A stretch of DNA of 8,613 nt from Opitutaceae bacterium UBA3033 (GCA_002367815.1 DFDG01000017.1:8602-17214), one strand, 5' to 3'. Positions 1 through 6,740 are shown, counted from the stretch's first letter. Program-made: numbers and translations. Notes: generated by a model not told the origin, from the sequence alone.

Positions 1-1
1 A

Positions 2-1501
2 GCACAGTCGATCATCGACGAACTTTCACCTAGTTTTCAGCCCTCCACCGCATGGAGCGAGCAAAGCCGTTCACTGCGCGAACTCACCGCGCTGCCCAAA
101 GCGCCCATCCCCGAATCTTTCGAAAACATTCTACGTCCCTACCAAAGACTGGGCGCCGCGTGGTTATGGTATCTGCATCAACAGGGTCTGGGAGGCGTGC
201 TCGCCGATGAAATGGGTCTTGGTAAAACCCCCCAAGCATTGGCCTTGCTCGCGTCACTCCCAATCAACAGCGACACTACTCGCTTGGTCGTCGCACCGGC
301 CTCGCTGCTCGAAAACTGGCGGCGTGAAGCCGCACGTTTCACTCCTCAACTCCGGGTGTTTGTTCATCACGGTAACCGGAGATTGCAAAGCACGAAACAT
401 TTCGCAGGACATGATCTAATCATCACCAGTTACGGCACCCTGACTAGGGACAAGAAAGTATTTGGCAGTGTCGAATTCGCCTGTGCAATCGCTGACGAAG
501 CTCAGCACATCAAAAACCGGCATTCCCAAAACGCTAGTGCACTGCGGACGTTGCGCGCCAAAACCCGGTTCGTGCTCACCGGCACACCACTTGAAAATTC
601 TTTCGACGACCTCCGCTCCCTCTTCGCATTTTTAATGCCGGGCTTTTTGGATATCATGCCGACCGGAGTTCGCGGTGAAGAACGCGCATGGCACGATGAA
701 CGATTGAGGCAACGCACTGCGCCCTATATATTGCGCCGCACCAAACTGGCCGTGGCGCCAGAATTGCCAGAAAAGATCGAACAGATCCTTTGGTGCGAAC
801 CCACTGTCGCCCAAGCTTCACTCTACCGTGAATATCAGGAGAAATCGGAACGTGACATGATCGACCTCGCGGCTGGTGGTGCCACCGAAGGACGTCTGCG
901 GATGGCGACCCTCACCCAACTCCTCCGGCTTCGTCAGATTTGCTGCGATCCCCGCTTGGTCTCGCCCAACTCACCCGCCTCACACTCGTCCAAACTTGAA
1001 GCACTGCGCGAACTCCTGGCCGAAGCCATTGATGACGGTCACCGCGTGTTGGTCTTTTCTCAATTCACCTCATTGCTGGCCTTGCTCCGTCCCGAACTGG
1101 ATGAGCAGGATATCGGACACTGCTATCTCGATGGCTCAATGAGTGCCAAGCAGCGGCAATCCGAAGTGGATCGGTTTCAAAACTCGCCGGATATTCCGCT
1201 CTTCCTGCTCTCACTCAAAGCGGGTGGCACGGGTCTGAATCTCACGGGAGCCGACACCGTGGTGCACCTCGACCCATGGTGGAACCCAGCGGTGGAAGCA
1301 CAAGCGACCGATCGCGCTCACCGTATCGGACAATCCCGCACGGTTACCAGTTACAAACTCATTTGTAGCGGCACAGTGGAGGAAAAGGTTCTCGCCTTGC
1401 AGGATGAAAAACGGGCGCTACTCGCCGGAGTCTTTGAAGCCAGCGACGCAACGTCGGCCAAACTCTCCCTTACGGACCTGCAATCCCTACTTAAGGGATA
1501 A
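2..1501 (+). CDS. SNF2/RapA-family DEAD-like ATPase (helicase), 5' end outside window
   Basis: The reading frame is open from the left edge, so the N-terminus is missing and 499 residues are visible. It is a superfamily 2 ATPase of the SNF2/RapA type, which moves along duplex DNA to remodel protein-DNA or polymerase complexes. Visible motifs, numbered from the first full codon: LRPYQ (Q-like motif, about 48-52), DEMGLGKT (Walker A, 69-76), VVAPASLLENW (Ia, about 96-106), DEAQ (Walker B, 165-168), LTGTPLEN (III, 192-199), YILRRTK (about 242-248), RVLVFSQFT (IV, about 348-356), KAGGTGLNLTGA (V, about 406-417) and QATDRAHRIGQ (VI, 434-444). Both RecA lobes are complete and the C-terminal tail is the usual short one. 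The GTG at 197 is an internal valine inside the GGVLADEMGLGKT segment, not a start. A SWIM or other N-terminal domain could lie upstream. The family call is sure; the exact role is not. Confidence 0.95.
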   Translation, partial: AQSIIDELSPSFQPSTAWSEQSRSLRELTALPKAPIPESFENILRPYQRLGAAWLWYLHQQGLGGVLADEMGLGKTPQALALLASLPINSDTTRLVVAPASLLENWRREAARFTPQLRVFVHHGNRRLQSTKHFAGHDLIITSYGTLTRDKKVFGSVEFACAIADEAQHIKNRHSQNASALRTLRAKTRFVLTGTPLENSFDDLRSLFAFLMPGFLDIMPTGVRGEERAWHDERLRQRTAPYILRRTKLAVAPELPEKIEQILWCEPTVAQASLYREYQEKSERDMIDLAAGGATEGRLRMATLTQLLRLRQICCDPRLVSPNSPASHSSKLEALRELLAEAIDDGHRVLVFSQFTSLLALLRPELDEQDIGHCYLDGSMSAKQRQSEVDRFQNSPDIPLFLLSLKAGGTGLNLTGADTVVHLDPWWNPAVEAQATDRAHRIGQSRTVTSYKLICSGTVEEKVLALQDEKRALLAGVFEASDATSAKLSLTDLQSLLKG

Positions 1502-1541
1502 GTTGTGAAATTCTGTTAACAACCTCGCCTTATTCAGATTC

Positions 1542-1565
1542 AGCTTTGTTGATTTCCTCAAAGCT
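1542..1565. promoter_or_regulatory. 7+7 inverted repeat before the aldolase gene (possible operator or stem-loop)
   Basis: AGCTTTG and its exact reverse complement CAAAGCT are separated by 10 bases. The repeat sits 12 bases before the first ATG of the aldolase, in the only gap before the sugar-acid genes. Its 24-base span suits a dimeric repressor site, or a stem-loop in the leader RNA. It is not followed by a T run, so a simple terminator for the helicase gene is less likely. No convincing -35/-10 pair was found in 1502-1577. No regulator gene is in the window to match it to, so the function is a guess. Confidence 0.35.
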
Positions 1566-1577
1566 ACTTCCCCCATC

Positions 1578-2351
1578 ATGCGCTCCTCAATGATTCGTTC
1601 CCGCTTGCGTCAAAATCTGCCTGCTCGCATCGCGTGCATGTATTATCCCACCGCCATGATGCCAGCTCATGCGGCCAAAGCTGGTTTCGATGCCATCTGG
1701 CTCGATGGCGAGCACAACACCTGGGATCGCCGTGAACTTCAGCGCATGATCGCCCTGCACCATCTGGCCAATATCGATTGCATCGTGCGCACCGGCAGTC
1801 GCAACCCTACCGATCTTTACCATCTGCTCGAAGACGGTGCCTCTGGCCTGATGATCCCTTTGGTCAACACCGCGGAAGATGCTGCCGCAATCGCCCAAGC
1901 CGTAAAATTCCATCCCCTCGGCCAACGTGGCATTGATGGTGCCGGCATCGACAACGATTTCTACCTGAATGGCACCGCGGACTACACCACGAAAGCAAAT
2001 CAGGAAACATTTCTGATGCTCCAGATCGAAACCCCTGAGGCTTTGGAAAACATTGAAGCCATCGCGGCCACTCCAGGAGTCGATGGCTTCTTTATTGGCC
2101 CGGCTGATCTTTCGTTGCGCTTGGAATGCCCGCTCGATTGGAGCCATCCCAAAATGGCCGCCGCACAGGCTGCGGTCGCCGCCGCCGCGGCCAAGAACAA
2201 CATCGCATGGGGCCACCCGGCCGGCACGGCCGAGCAAATTTCTGCCATGGTTAAAAAAGGTGCCAGACTCATCGCGCACGGCAGTGACTTTGGTGCGGTA
2301 TACACGGCTTTGCCAAATTTCGGCAAAACCATCGCAGCGGGCTTGGCTTGA
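1578..2351 (+). CDS. HpcH/HpaI-family class II aldolase (2-keto-3-deoxy sugar-acid type)
   Basis: This is a metal-dependent pyruvate aldolase expected to cleave a 2-keto-3-deoxy acid into pyruvate and an aldehyde in the cytoplasm. Its 257 residues match the family's usual length of about 250-260. Family signatures in order: LDGEH with the catalytic-type His46, IVRTGSR with Arg71 (pyruvate carboxylate), LMIPLVNTAEDA (91-102), PLGQRG with Arg117, LQIETPEALENIEAI with metal ligand Glu151, and GVDGFFIGPADLS with metal ligand Asp177. All expected active-site residues are present. The start could be ATG 1578 or ATG 1590; the second gives the more typical short leader (MIRSRLRQ). Neither has a visible Shine-Dalgarno. 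A dehydratase gene follows about 30 bases downstream on the same strand, which points to sugar-acid breakdown like that of GarL or YfaU. The true substrate cannot be read from the sequence, and other family members act on hydroxylated aromatic breakdown products. Confidence 0.92.
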   Translation: MRSSMIRSRLRQNLPARIACMYYPTAMMPAHAAKAGFDAIWLDGEHNTWDRRELQRMIALHHLANIDCIVRTGSRNPTDLYHLLEDGASGLMIPLVNTAEDAAAIAQAVKFHPLGQRGIDGAGIDNDFYLNGTADYTTKANQETFLMLQIETPEALENIEAIAATPGVDGFFIGPADLSLRLECPLDWSHPKMAAAQAAVAAAAAKNNIAWGHPAGTAEQISAMVKKGARLIAHGSDFGAVYTALPNFGKTIAAGLA

Positions 2352-2383
2352 TAATGTATGAGTAGAAATTCGTGAATGCCGCC

Positions 2384-3922
2384 ATGCCATTTGCTGATCA
2401 CATCATCCGGCTCCATGCAGATGACGACGTAGGTGTGGCCAAGACTGCACTGCTGAATGGGCAAGTTCTTACCTCGGATGCTAATCAACTGATTATCAAT
2501 ACGGCCATTCCAGCCGGTCATAAAGTCGCACTCCGCCAGATAGCTTCCGGTCAACCTACTCATAAGTATGGGCAAATTATCGGCTTCGCCCTCAAGAACA
2601 TTTCACCAGGTGACCACGTTCATACCCACAATCTCGGGCTAAAGGATTTCAAGCGTGATTACGCCTGGTGTGCGGATGCCCGATCATTGCCTCCCCTCAC
2701 GACTCCTCTGCAATTTTCAGGATTCGCCAGAGCCAGCGGCGAAGTCGGTACCCGTAACTATGTGGCCGTCATATCCAGTGTGAATTGCTCCGCCAGCGTA
2801 TCCCGCTACGTCGCCGATCATTTTCGCGATGATCACTTCAAGACAGATTTACTCAACATCGATGGGGTCGTAGCCTTCACGCATAAGAGTGGCTGCGGCA
2901 TCCTCCCGGATGAACCGGCCCTGCTGCTCCAACGCGTCATGGCCGGTATTGCTTCGCACCCCAATATCGGTGGCTACCTGATCATCGGTCTCGGTTGCGA
3001 AGTGAATCAGGTGCAGCAACTAGTCAATGATGCACGTCTGAAAGACACCTCATCATCCGACACTGCTCCCAAAGTCTTCACCATCCAGCAAACCGGCGGA
3101 GTGCGCAAAACCGTGGCGGCTGCCATCGCGGCGGTTGAAAAATTATTGCCCGAGGTAAATGCCTTTCATCGCACTCCCCAGCCCGTCGCCAAACTTCGGT
3201 TGGCATTGAATTGTGGTGGCTCCGATGGAAATAGCGGCATCACTTGCAACCCGGCACTCGGCGTGGCCTCCGACACCCTCGTGCGTCACGGCGGCAGCAG
3301 TGTTTTGGGCGAAACTCCCGAAATCTACGGGGCCGAACACCTGCTCACGCGACGCGCACTTACCCGCGAGATCGGCGAAAAACTCATTGCGCATATTCAT
3401 TGGTGGGAGGATTACACGCAGCGCCACGGAGCCAGCATCGACAACAACCCTTCGCCTGGAAACAAGATTGGAGGGCTCACCACCATTTACGAAAAAAGCT
3501 TGGGCGCGGTGGCCAAGGCCGGACAGGCTCCACTCTCCGCCGTTTATGATTATGCCGAAAAAATCTCGTCGGCCGGTCTTAGCTTCATGAATACGCCTGG
3601 TTTTGATCCGGTCAGTATGACTGGTTTGGTCTCAGGCGGTTGCAATGTCGGGGTCTTCACCACCGGGCGAGGAAGTGTCTATGGCTGCAAACCCACCCCC
3701 AGTATCAAAATCGCCTCCAACTCAATTCTGGCGATGCGAATGAGGGATGACATCGATATCAATGCGGGAACGATCATCGACGGCACGGAAACCGTGGAAC
3801 AGGTCGGCCAACGTATTTTCGACAAGATCGTCAGTGTCGCCAATGGCGAGAAAACCAAGAGCGAACTTGCCGGGATGGGTGACGAGGAATTCGCACCATG
3901 GATTCTTGGTCCCACGATGTAA
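2384..3922 (+). CDS. UxaA/GarD-family sugar-acid dehydratase (altronate/galactarate type)
   Basis: The protein is predicted to remove water from a hexonate or hexarate, giving a 2-keto-3-deoxy or 5-keto-4-deoxy acid. At 512 residues it matches the full-length family (E. coli UxaA and GarD are about 500-520). An N-terminal SAF domain (about 6-81) ends in HTHN (80-83). The large catalytic domain follows, with GEVGTRNYVAV (about 119-129), HKSGCG (167-172), GLGCEVNQ (202-209), CGGSDGNSGITCNPALG (277-293), NPSPGNK (355-361) and FTTGRGS (425-431). Conserved cysteines that could hold the metal are kept. I chose ATG 2384; GTG 2372 in the same frame would add four residues, and neither has a good ribosome site. 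Sequence near the C-terminus (DINAGTI, TxETVEQVG) and around ASDTLVRHG recalls GarD more than UxaA from memory, which would favour galactarate. The gene is probably co-transcribed with the aldolase just upstream. Confidence 0.93.
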   Translation: MPFADHIIRLHADDDVGVAKTALLNGQVLTSDANQLIINTAIPAGHKVALRQIASGQPTHKYGQIIGFALKNISPGDHVHTHNLGLKDFKRDYAWCADARSLPPLTTPLQFSGFARASGEVGTRNYVAVISSVNCSASVSRYVADHFRDDHFKTDLLNIDGVVAFTHKSGCGILPDEPALLLQRVMAGIASHPNIGGYLIIGLGCEVNQVQQLVNDARLKDTSSSDTAPKVFTIQQTGGVRKTVAAAIAAVEKLLPEVNAFHRTPQPVAKLRLALNCGGSDGNSGITCNPALGVASDTLVRHGGSSVLGETPEIYGAEHLLTRRALTREIGEKLIAHIHWWEDYTQRHGASIDNNPSPGNKIGGLTTIYEKSLGAVAKAGQAPLSAVYDYAEKISSAGLSFMNTPGFDPVSMTGLVSGGCNVGVFTTGRGSVYGCKPTPSIKIASNSILAMRMRDDIDINAGTIIDGTETVEQVGQRIFDKIVSVANGEKTKSELAGMGDEEFAPWILGPTM

Positions 3923-3932
3923 TTCTGCTTTG

Positions 3933-3948
3933 CCGCGCTAGGCTGCGG
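3933..3948. terminator. weak hairpin between convergent genes
   Basis: CCGCGC, a TAG loop and GCTGCGG can form a 6-bp GC-rich stem with one bulged T. It lies between the dehydratase stop (3922) and the TIM-barrel gene's stop (TAG at 3940-3938), and overlaps that stop. A symmetric stem here could end transcription from both sides, but neither side has the T run of a standard intrinsic terminator. This is a candidate only. Confidence 0.22.
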
Positions 3949-5461
3949 ATACGGAAACTTCCACCCGTACAATGGTGAACGCATTCTTGCCTCCACCGAT
4001 TACGTCCACGACCTGCGACTCATCTTCCATCAGTTCACAAGGCACATTATAGATGGCGACGCCATCATCTGAACTTTGCTTAATTGCGCACTGCTGGCTG
4101 TTGACGTGGACACGCAGTTGAGACGGATCGATGCCACCCTGCTGAAACTCAAGCAACAGTTCAACTATTCGCCCAACTGGTATGGGGCCGGTATTAATCC
4201 GAAAGGCACAACCCGATGGTGATGGCATGTCGGCCTGCAGATCGCTGCCGGGTAATGCATTATCCAACGGCTCACCCGGAGCGCGAATATCGCGATATGT
4301 GATCGCATGGCGTCGGGCCAATTTCGCCATTGCGGTTGCATCTTTCATCGCACGAAAAACACTATCGATGGTTTCAGCGCCCCAATCTTTTGTGAGACCG
4401 TGCCCCGAGGGAAAATAATTAAAGAGGTAAACTTGATCTGCGCCGCCGTGCAGGACCGATAGCGCCGCACCGGTCGCAAGTTCAGCTGTCATCATTGTAG
4501 CCGGTCCATTCGGCACAGGCTGATAACGTATCTCCACCCCCCCCGCCAATTGGACCTTCGTGCCACCAATGAGGCGGTGCCATTCCTGCATGGGCATATC
4601 AAATTCGCAGGTCGCCCAAAATGGGGTTGGCACTACCAGATCGATCAATCCCTCTTTGGCCCACGCAACCGCATCCAAACCTAATTTTCGTGCGGTCTCC
4701 GGGCGTGATGGCACCCGCACACCGAGCATGATCGGGTGCCCTTTGCTTTTGGCGGCAGCATCGCAAGCGGTTCTCACCCGGCACATCCAATCCGTGATAA
4801 CGCGACCGCCAGCCATTTCTCTCCCCGGTCGAAAGTGATAACAGAAACGCATCCAATCCAATTCCAAGCCATCGAAGTCAAACCGCTTCAACTGCTCTTG
4901 CACCAATTTGAAATAGTGTTCCTGAACTTCCGGTCGTTCCCAATCCAAGGCGCGGTCCATCCAGGAAGTGTCACGATATTGTGTGCGCAACTGATTCGCC
5001 GCCCGTTGCCCCTTGTAGAATGTGCTTAGTAATGGCGAATCCTGGTCCATGCATCCGTGCACATCATTCATCCGCATGGTCATCCAAGCACCCAATCCAT
5101 GGTGGCGACAGCGCGCGAAAGCTCGCGCATGAAAGTCCACTCCCATGTCCGCCAGTCGTTTGGCCGAATCGAGCCGCTGCCGAAAGGTCCTCACCTGCTC
5201 TACAGGTATGTGCTTCAGCACCGGTTGGTCATCCGATCCCTCTGGATCGTAGCCATGCCAGTCACGCTCCCAGACCTCACTCGCATAGTTGGCCCGCATC
5301 GCATTGCCACACGATACAAACGTGCCCACTCCCGCATGAGCAAGCCGATCAATGTAGGCGTCCACCGCTTCTCCACTAATTTCATCCGCGGTGTGAGTGA
5401 AAAAAAACTCGCTACTGTCCTGATTGAAAATCGGGCCGGCGATGGGCGATTTGGTCATCAT
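3938..5461 (-). CDS. uncharacterised TIM-barrel, glycoside-hydrolase-like protein
   Basis: A 507-residue protein with no signal peptide or membrane segment, so probably cytoplasmic. The N-terminal half reads like a (beta/alpha)8 barrel related to glycosidase-like families (GHL10/GH10-like). It has FFFTHTADEI (19-28), a strand at GVGTFVSCGNA (44-54), WMTMRMND (126-133), PEVQEHYFKLVQEQL (177-191), then DFDGLELDWMRF (195-206) with Glu200 and Asp202 as the most likely catalytic acids, and IMLGVRVPSRP (244-254). Residues about 425-505 look like a C-terminal beta-sandwich. The start ATG (5461-5459) overlaps the TGA of the gene before it as ATGATG, and no Shine-Dalgarno precedes it, so translation probably depends on coupling. 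It is the last gene of a three-gene unit with two cysteine-rich paralogues. The glycosidase link comes from motif resemblance; substrate and even hydrolytic activity are unknown. Confidence 0.85.
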   Translation of the reverse strand: MMTKSPIAGPIFNQDSSEFFFTHTADEISGEAVDAYIDRLAHAGVGTFVSCGNAMRANYASEVWERDWHGYDPEGSDDQPVLKHIPVEQVRTFRQRLDSAKRLADMGVDFHARAFARCRHHGLGAWMTMRMNDVHGCMDQDSPLLSTFYKGQRAANQLRTQYRDTSWMDRALDWERPEVQEHYFKLVQEQLKRFDFDGLELDWMRFCYHFRPGREMAGGRVITDWMCRVRTACDAAAKSKGHPIMLGVRVPSRPETARKLGLDAVAWAKEGLIDLVVPTPFWATCEFDMPMQEWHRLIGGTKVQLAGGVEIRYQPVPNGPATMMTAELATGAALSVLHGGADQVYLFNYFPSGHGLTKDWGAETIDSVFRAMKDATAMAKLARRHAITYRDIRAPGEPLDNALPGSDLQADMPSPSGCAFRINTGPIPVGRIVELLLEFQQGGIDPSQLRVHVNSQQCAIKQSSDDGVAIYNVPCELMEDESQVVDVIGGGKNAFTIVRVEVSVSAA

Positions 5462-6027
5462 AATTGGGGTGATATTTTTCCATCCGGATCGGTTGTTTTC
5501 ACGTATCCATCAAGTTTAGTGAAACCATCATTCCAATCTCTACGCACGCGAACATCATGCTCCCCTGCCACCGAACCCGTCGGCGCATGACCACCCAGTG
5601 AGCCTTCGCGACGCATTTCCCACCAGCACTGGCCGCAATGATTATGCTCATGGTCGATCACGAATCCGGCATCCTTCATCAAGGGACCGATCCACCCAAT
5701 GCAATGATCACAGTAGTCCCGGTATTGTTCTAGTCCATTTTTCAACAAAAAGCCTTTCGACGGACAATCGTGCATATCAATCCGGAATACCTCTGGGGTC
5801 TTGGTAATGTTAAAACCAAGATCAGGCGATTCCTCGGCTAACGTATGGCCCCAGTATTTCGCCATGCCCTCAAAACCTTCTTTGATGATCAATTCCCGGG
5901 CATGAATCTGGGAGTCGAGGTTGATCGCCTCGTTCCAATAGGCCTTCAGCAAATCGTGCCCTCCCTCGCGATCCAACCAATCAAAGGTCCACTCATAATG
6001 ACCGCAGAAATCATAACAGCCGATCAT
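5458..6027 (-). CDS. cysteine/histidine-rich protein, paralogue of the preceding gene
   Basis: A 189-residue protein I cannot assign firmly. Its core is a set of likely metal or redox residues: Cys88-Pro89, then Cys106, His108 and Cys109 (CDHC), then His126, His128, His130, Cys131 and Cys134 (HEHNHCGQC). The C-P-x16-C-x-H-C spacing is identical to that of the upstream gene, as is a GF/GG-x2-[MV]-A-[KR]-Y-W motif before it, so the two are homologues. The pattern resembles the L-2-amino-thiazoline-4-carboxylate hydrolase (ATC hydrolase)-like superfamily as I remember it; this is tentative. The start at 6027 is set by an ATGA overlap with the upstream stop and a near-perfect ribosome site (AAGGAGG, 7-base spacer). 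The frame is open further upstream to 6183, but that part lies inside the previous gene. Its own TGA overlaps the start of the TIM-barrel gene. Confidence 0.8.
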   Translation of the reverse strand: MIGCYDFCGHYEWTFDWLDREGGHDLLKAYWNEAINLDSQIHARELIIKEGFEGMAKYWGHTLAEESPDLGFNITKTPEVFRIDMHDCPSKGFLLKNGLEQYRDYCDHCIGWIGPLMKDAGFVIDHEHNHCGQCWWEMRREGSLGGHAPTGSVAGEHDVRVRRDWNDGFTKLDGYVKTTDPDGKISPQL

Positions 6028-6536
6028 AGTTTGGCCTCCTTGATTTTGTTCATATCCTGAGGCGGCAATCCAGCTTCGAGCTTCGCATAAGTATGCCGGC
6101 ATGAGCCATTCCCACCGCAAAGCCTCATACTCATCCCAGCAGCCTCGGCCCGGGCATTCCCCAGAAAATAACAGTGCTGGCAAAATTCCTTAACTATCTC
6201 CCTCTGGCCAATCCGGAGCTGCTTAATCAACGGGCATTCAAGCACCGCCACCTCCACGCGATCCTCTTTTTGCTCAACTTCTACCCGAGCTCCGGGTTCC
6301 GCCGCAAAAAAGTCGCGCCAATAGCGAGCCACAGTAGTCACCCCTCCACTCCGCCACTTTTCGTTCACGGGAGCGTAGTATTCCCTCCCTAAATCCTCCA
6401 AATAACGCACCCAGCCTTCTCGCCCCAATTTCCCTAGGAGGAAGCGGAACGTTGCATTGGTCGCGAAATAGAAGTCCGCCGCCCCTTGTGGCTTGGTATC
6501 CTGGTAGGGCAATTCACTCGTCGGGGGCTTGTTCAT
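6024..6536 (-). CDS. cysteine-rich protein, first gene of coupled trio (possible ATC-hydrolase-like)
   Basis: A 170-residue soluble protein, function unknown. It holds a predicted helical N-terminal part with VARYWRDFFAAEPG (69-82), then ECP (Cys101-Pro102), FCQHC (Cys119, His121, Cys122), an AG pair (133-134) and CGGNGSCRH (Cys140, Cys146, His148). The arrangement CP...CxHC...G...GxCRHxY recalls proteins labelled L-2-amino-thiazoline-4-carboxylic acid hydrolase, but I cannot confirm that without a profile search. I chose ATG 6536: the frame runs on to 6626 only by reading into the tRNA gene, giving meaningless residues. No clear ribosome site precedes 6536. The stop overlaps the next start as ATGA. 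It is the first protein gene after tRNA-Phe on the same strand, 57 bases beyond it. Confidence 0.78.
   Translation of the reverse strand: MNKPPTSELPYQDTKPQGAADFYFATNATFRFLLGKLGREGWVRYLEDLGREYYAPVNEKWRSGGVTTVARYWRDFFAAEPGARVEVEQKEDRVEVAVLECPLIKQLRIGQREIVKEFCQHCYFLGNARAEAAGMSMRLCGGNGSCRHTYAKLEAGLPPQDMNKIKEAKL
6035..6041 (-). promoter_or_regulatory. strong Shine-Dalgarno for the second cysteine-rich gene
   Basis: AAGGAGG lies seven bases before the ATG at 6027, inside the last codons of the upstream gene (Lys-Glu of KEAKL). It fixes the start of the 189-residue protein. It stands out because the other genes here have weak or no such site, which suggests the second cistron is translated at a high rate. 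Confidence 0.8.
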
Positions 6537-6593
6537 TTCAAGGTTGGGGTTAACCCAGACCAACAACTGCAGTTTACAACTACCAGAAAGAAG

Positions 6594-6669
6594 TGGTGGC
6601 GAGTCCCGGAATCGAACCGGGGACACAAAGATTTTCAGTCTTCTGCTCTACCAACTGAGCTAACTCGCC
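6594..6669 (-). tRNA. tRNA-Phe (anticodon GAA)
   Basis: Read on the - strand this folds as a complete 76-base cloverleaf. The acceptor stem is GGCGAGT/ACTCGCC (7 bp), the D arm GCTC-AGTTGGTA-GAGC, the anticodon stem GAAGA/TCTTT (one G-U pair) with loop CTGAAAA, the variable loop GTGTC, and the T arm CCCGG-TTCGAAT-CCGGG. Discriminator A is followed by an encoded CCA (6596-6594). Anticodon GAA reads UUC and UUU. No second copy of its 3' end was seen in the window, so there is no sign here of an integrated element using it as an attachment site. Confidence 0.98.
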
Positions 6670-6687
6670 ATCAGGAAAGAGGCGCAG

Positions 6688-6715
6688 ATAATCGGAGCGA
6701 TAGCGGTGGCGTCAA
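6688..6715 (-). promoter_or_regulatory. candidate sigma-70-type promoter for tRNA-Phe
   Basis: TTGACG (6715-6710, five of six bases match TTGACA) is followed after 16 bases by GATTAT (6693-6688, four of six match TATAAT). The -10 box ends 18 bases before the mature tRNA, giving a short leader of roughly a dozen bases for RNase P to remove. It could also drive the cysteine-rich operon by read-through. Confidence 0.42.
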
Positions 6716-6716
6716 C

Positions 6717-6736
6717 GGGAATTTCTCCCAAATCCC
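6717..6736 (-). terminator. hairpin just after the mannose-1-phosphate guanylyltransferase gene
   Basis: On the - strand GGGATTT, loop GGGAG and AAATTCCC pair as seven base pairs with one bulged T, starting four bases after the stop codon. It sits between that gene and the tRNA promoter candidate, the right place for a terminator. It lacks a following T run, so it may be a weak or factor-assisted site, or only a mRNA 3' stem. Confidence 0.3.
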
Positions 6737-6740
6737 ACAC

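Noticed and set aside
1483..1499. ATCCCT-ACTTA-AGGGAT stem at the end of the helicase gene as a terminator
   Set aside because: It is a 6-bp stem inside the last codons with no T run after it; such stems arise often by chance.
1587..2390. Long 267-codon open frame antisense to the aldolase
   Set aside because: It mirrors the aldolase almost end to end, has no recognisable motif, and is explained by codon bias of the sense gene with all its catalytic residues intact.
2000..2575. 191-codon antisense frame spanning the aldolase-dehydratase junction
   Set aside because: It runs opposite two genes with strong family signatures and has low-complexity Ala stretches that mirror the sense codons.
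5057..5590. 177-codon + strand frame opposite the coupled trio
   Set aside because: It lies opposite two coupled genes whose ATGA overlaps and motifs are convincing; its own translation is His/Ser/Pro-rich without a domain.
6028..6183. Longer start for the second cysteine-rich protein
   Set aside because: It would overlap the upstream gene by about 160 bases, while ATG 6027 has AAGGAGG at ideal spacing and an ATGA junction.
6537..6626. Longer start for the first cysteine-rich protein
   Set aside because: The extra 30 residues would be encoded partly by the tRNA 3' half; ATG 6536 avoids this.
6594..6669. tRNA-Phe as an attachment site of a genomic island
   Set aside because: No integrase and no repeat of the tRNA 3' end are visible in the window; the idea is kept only as an alternative in the finding on 6537-6593.
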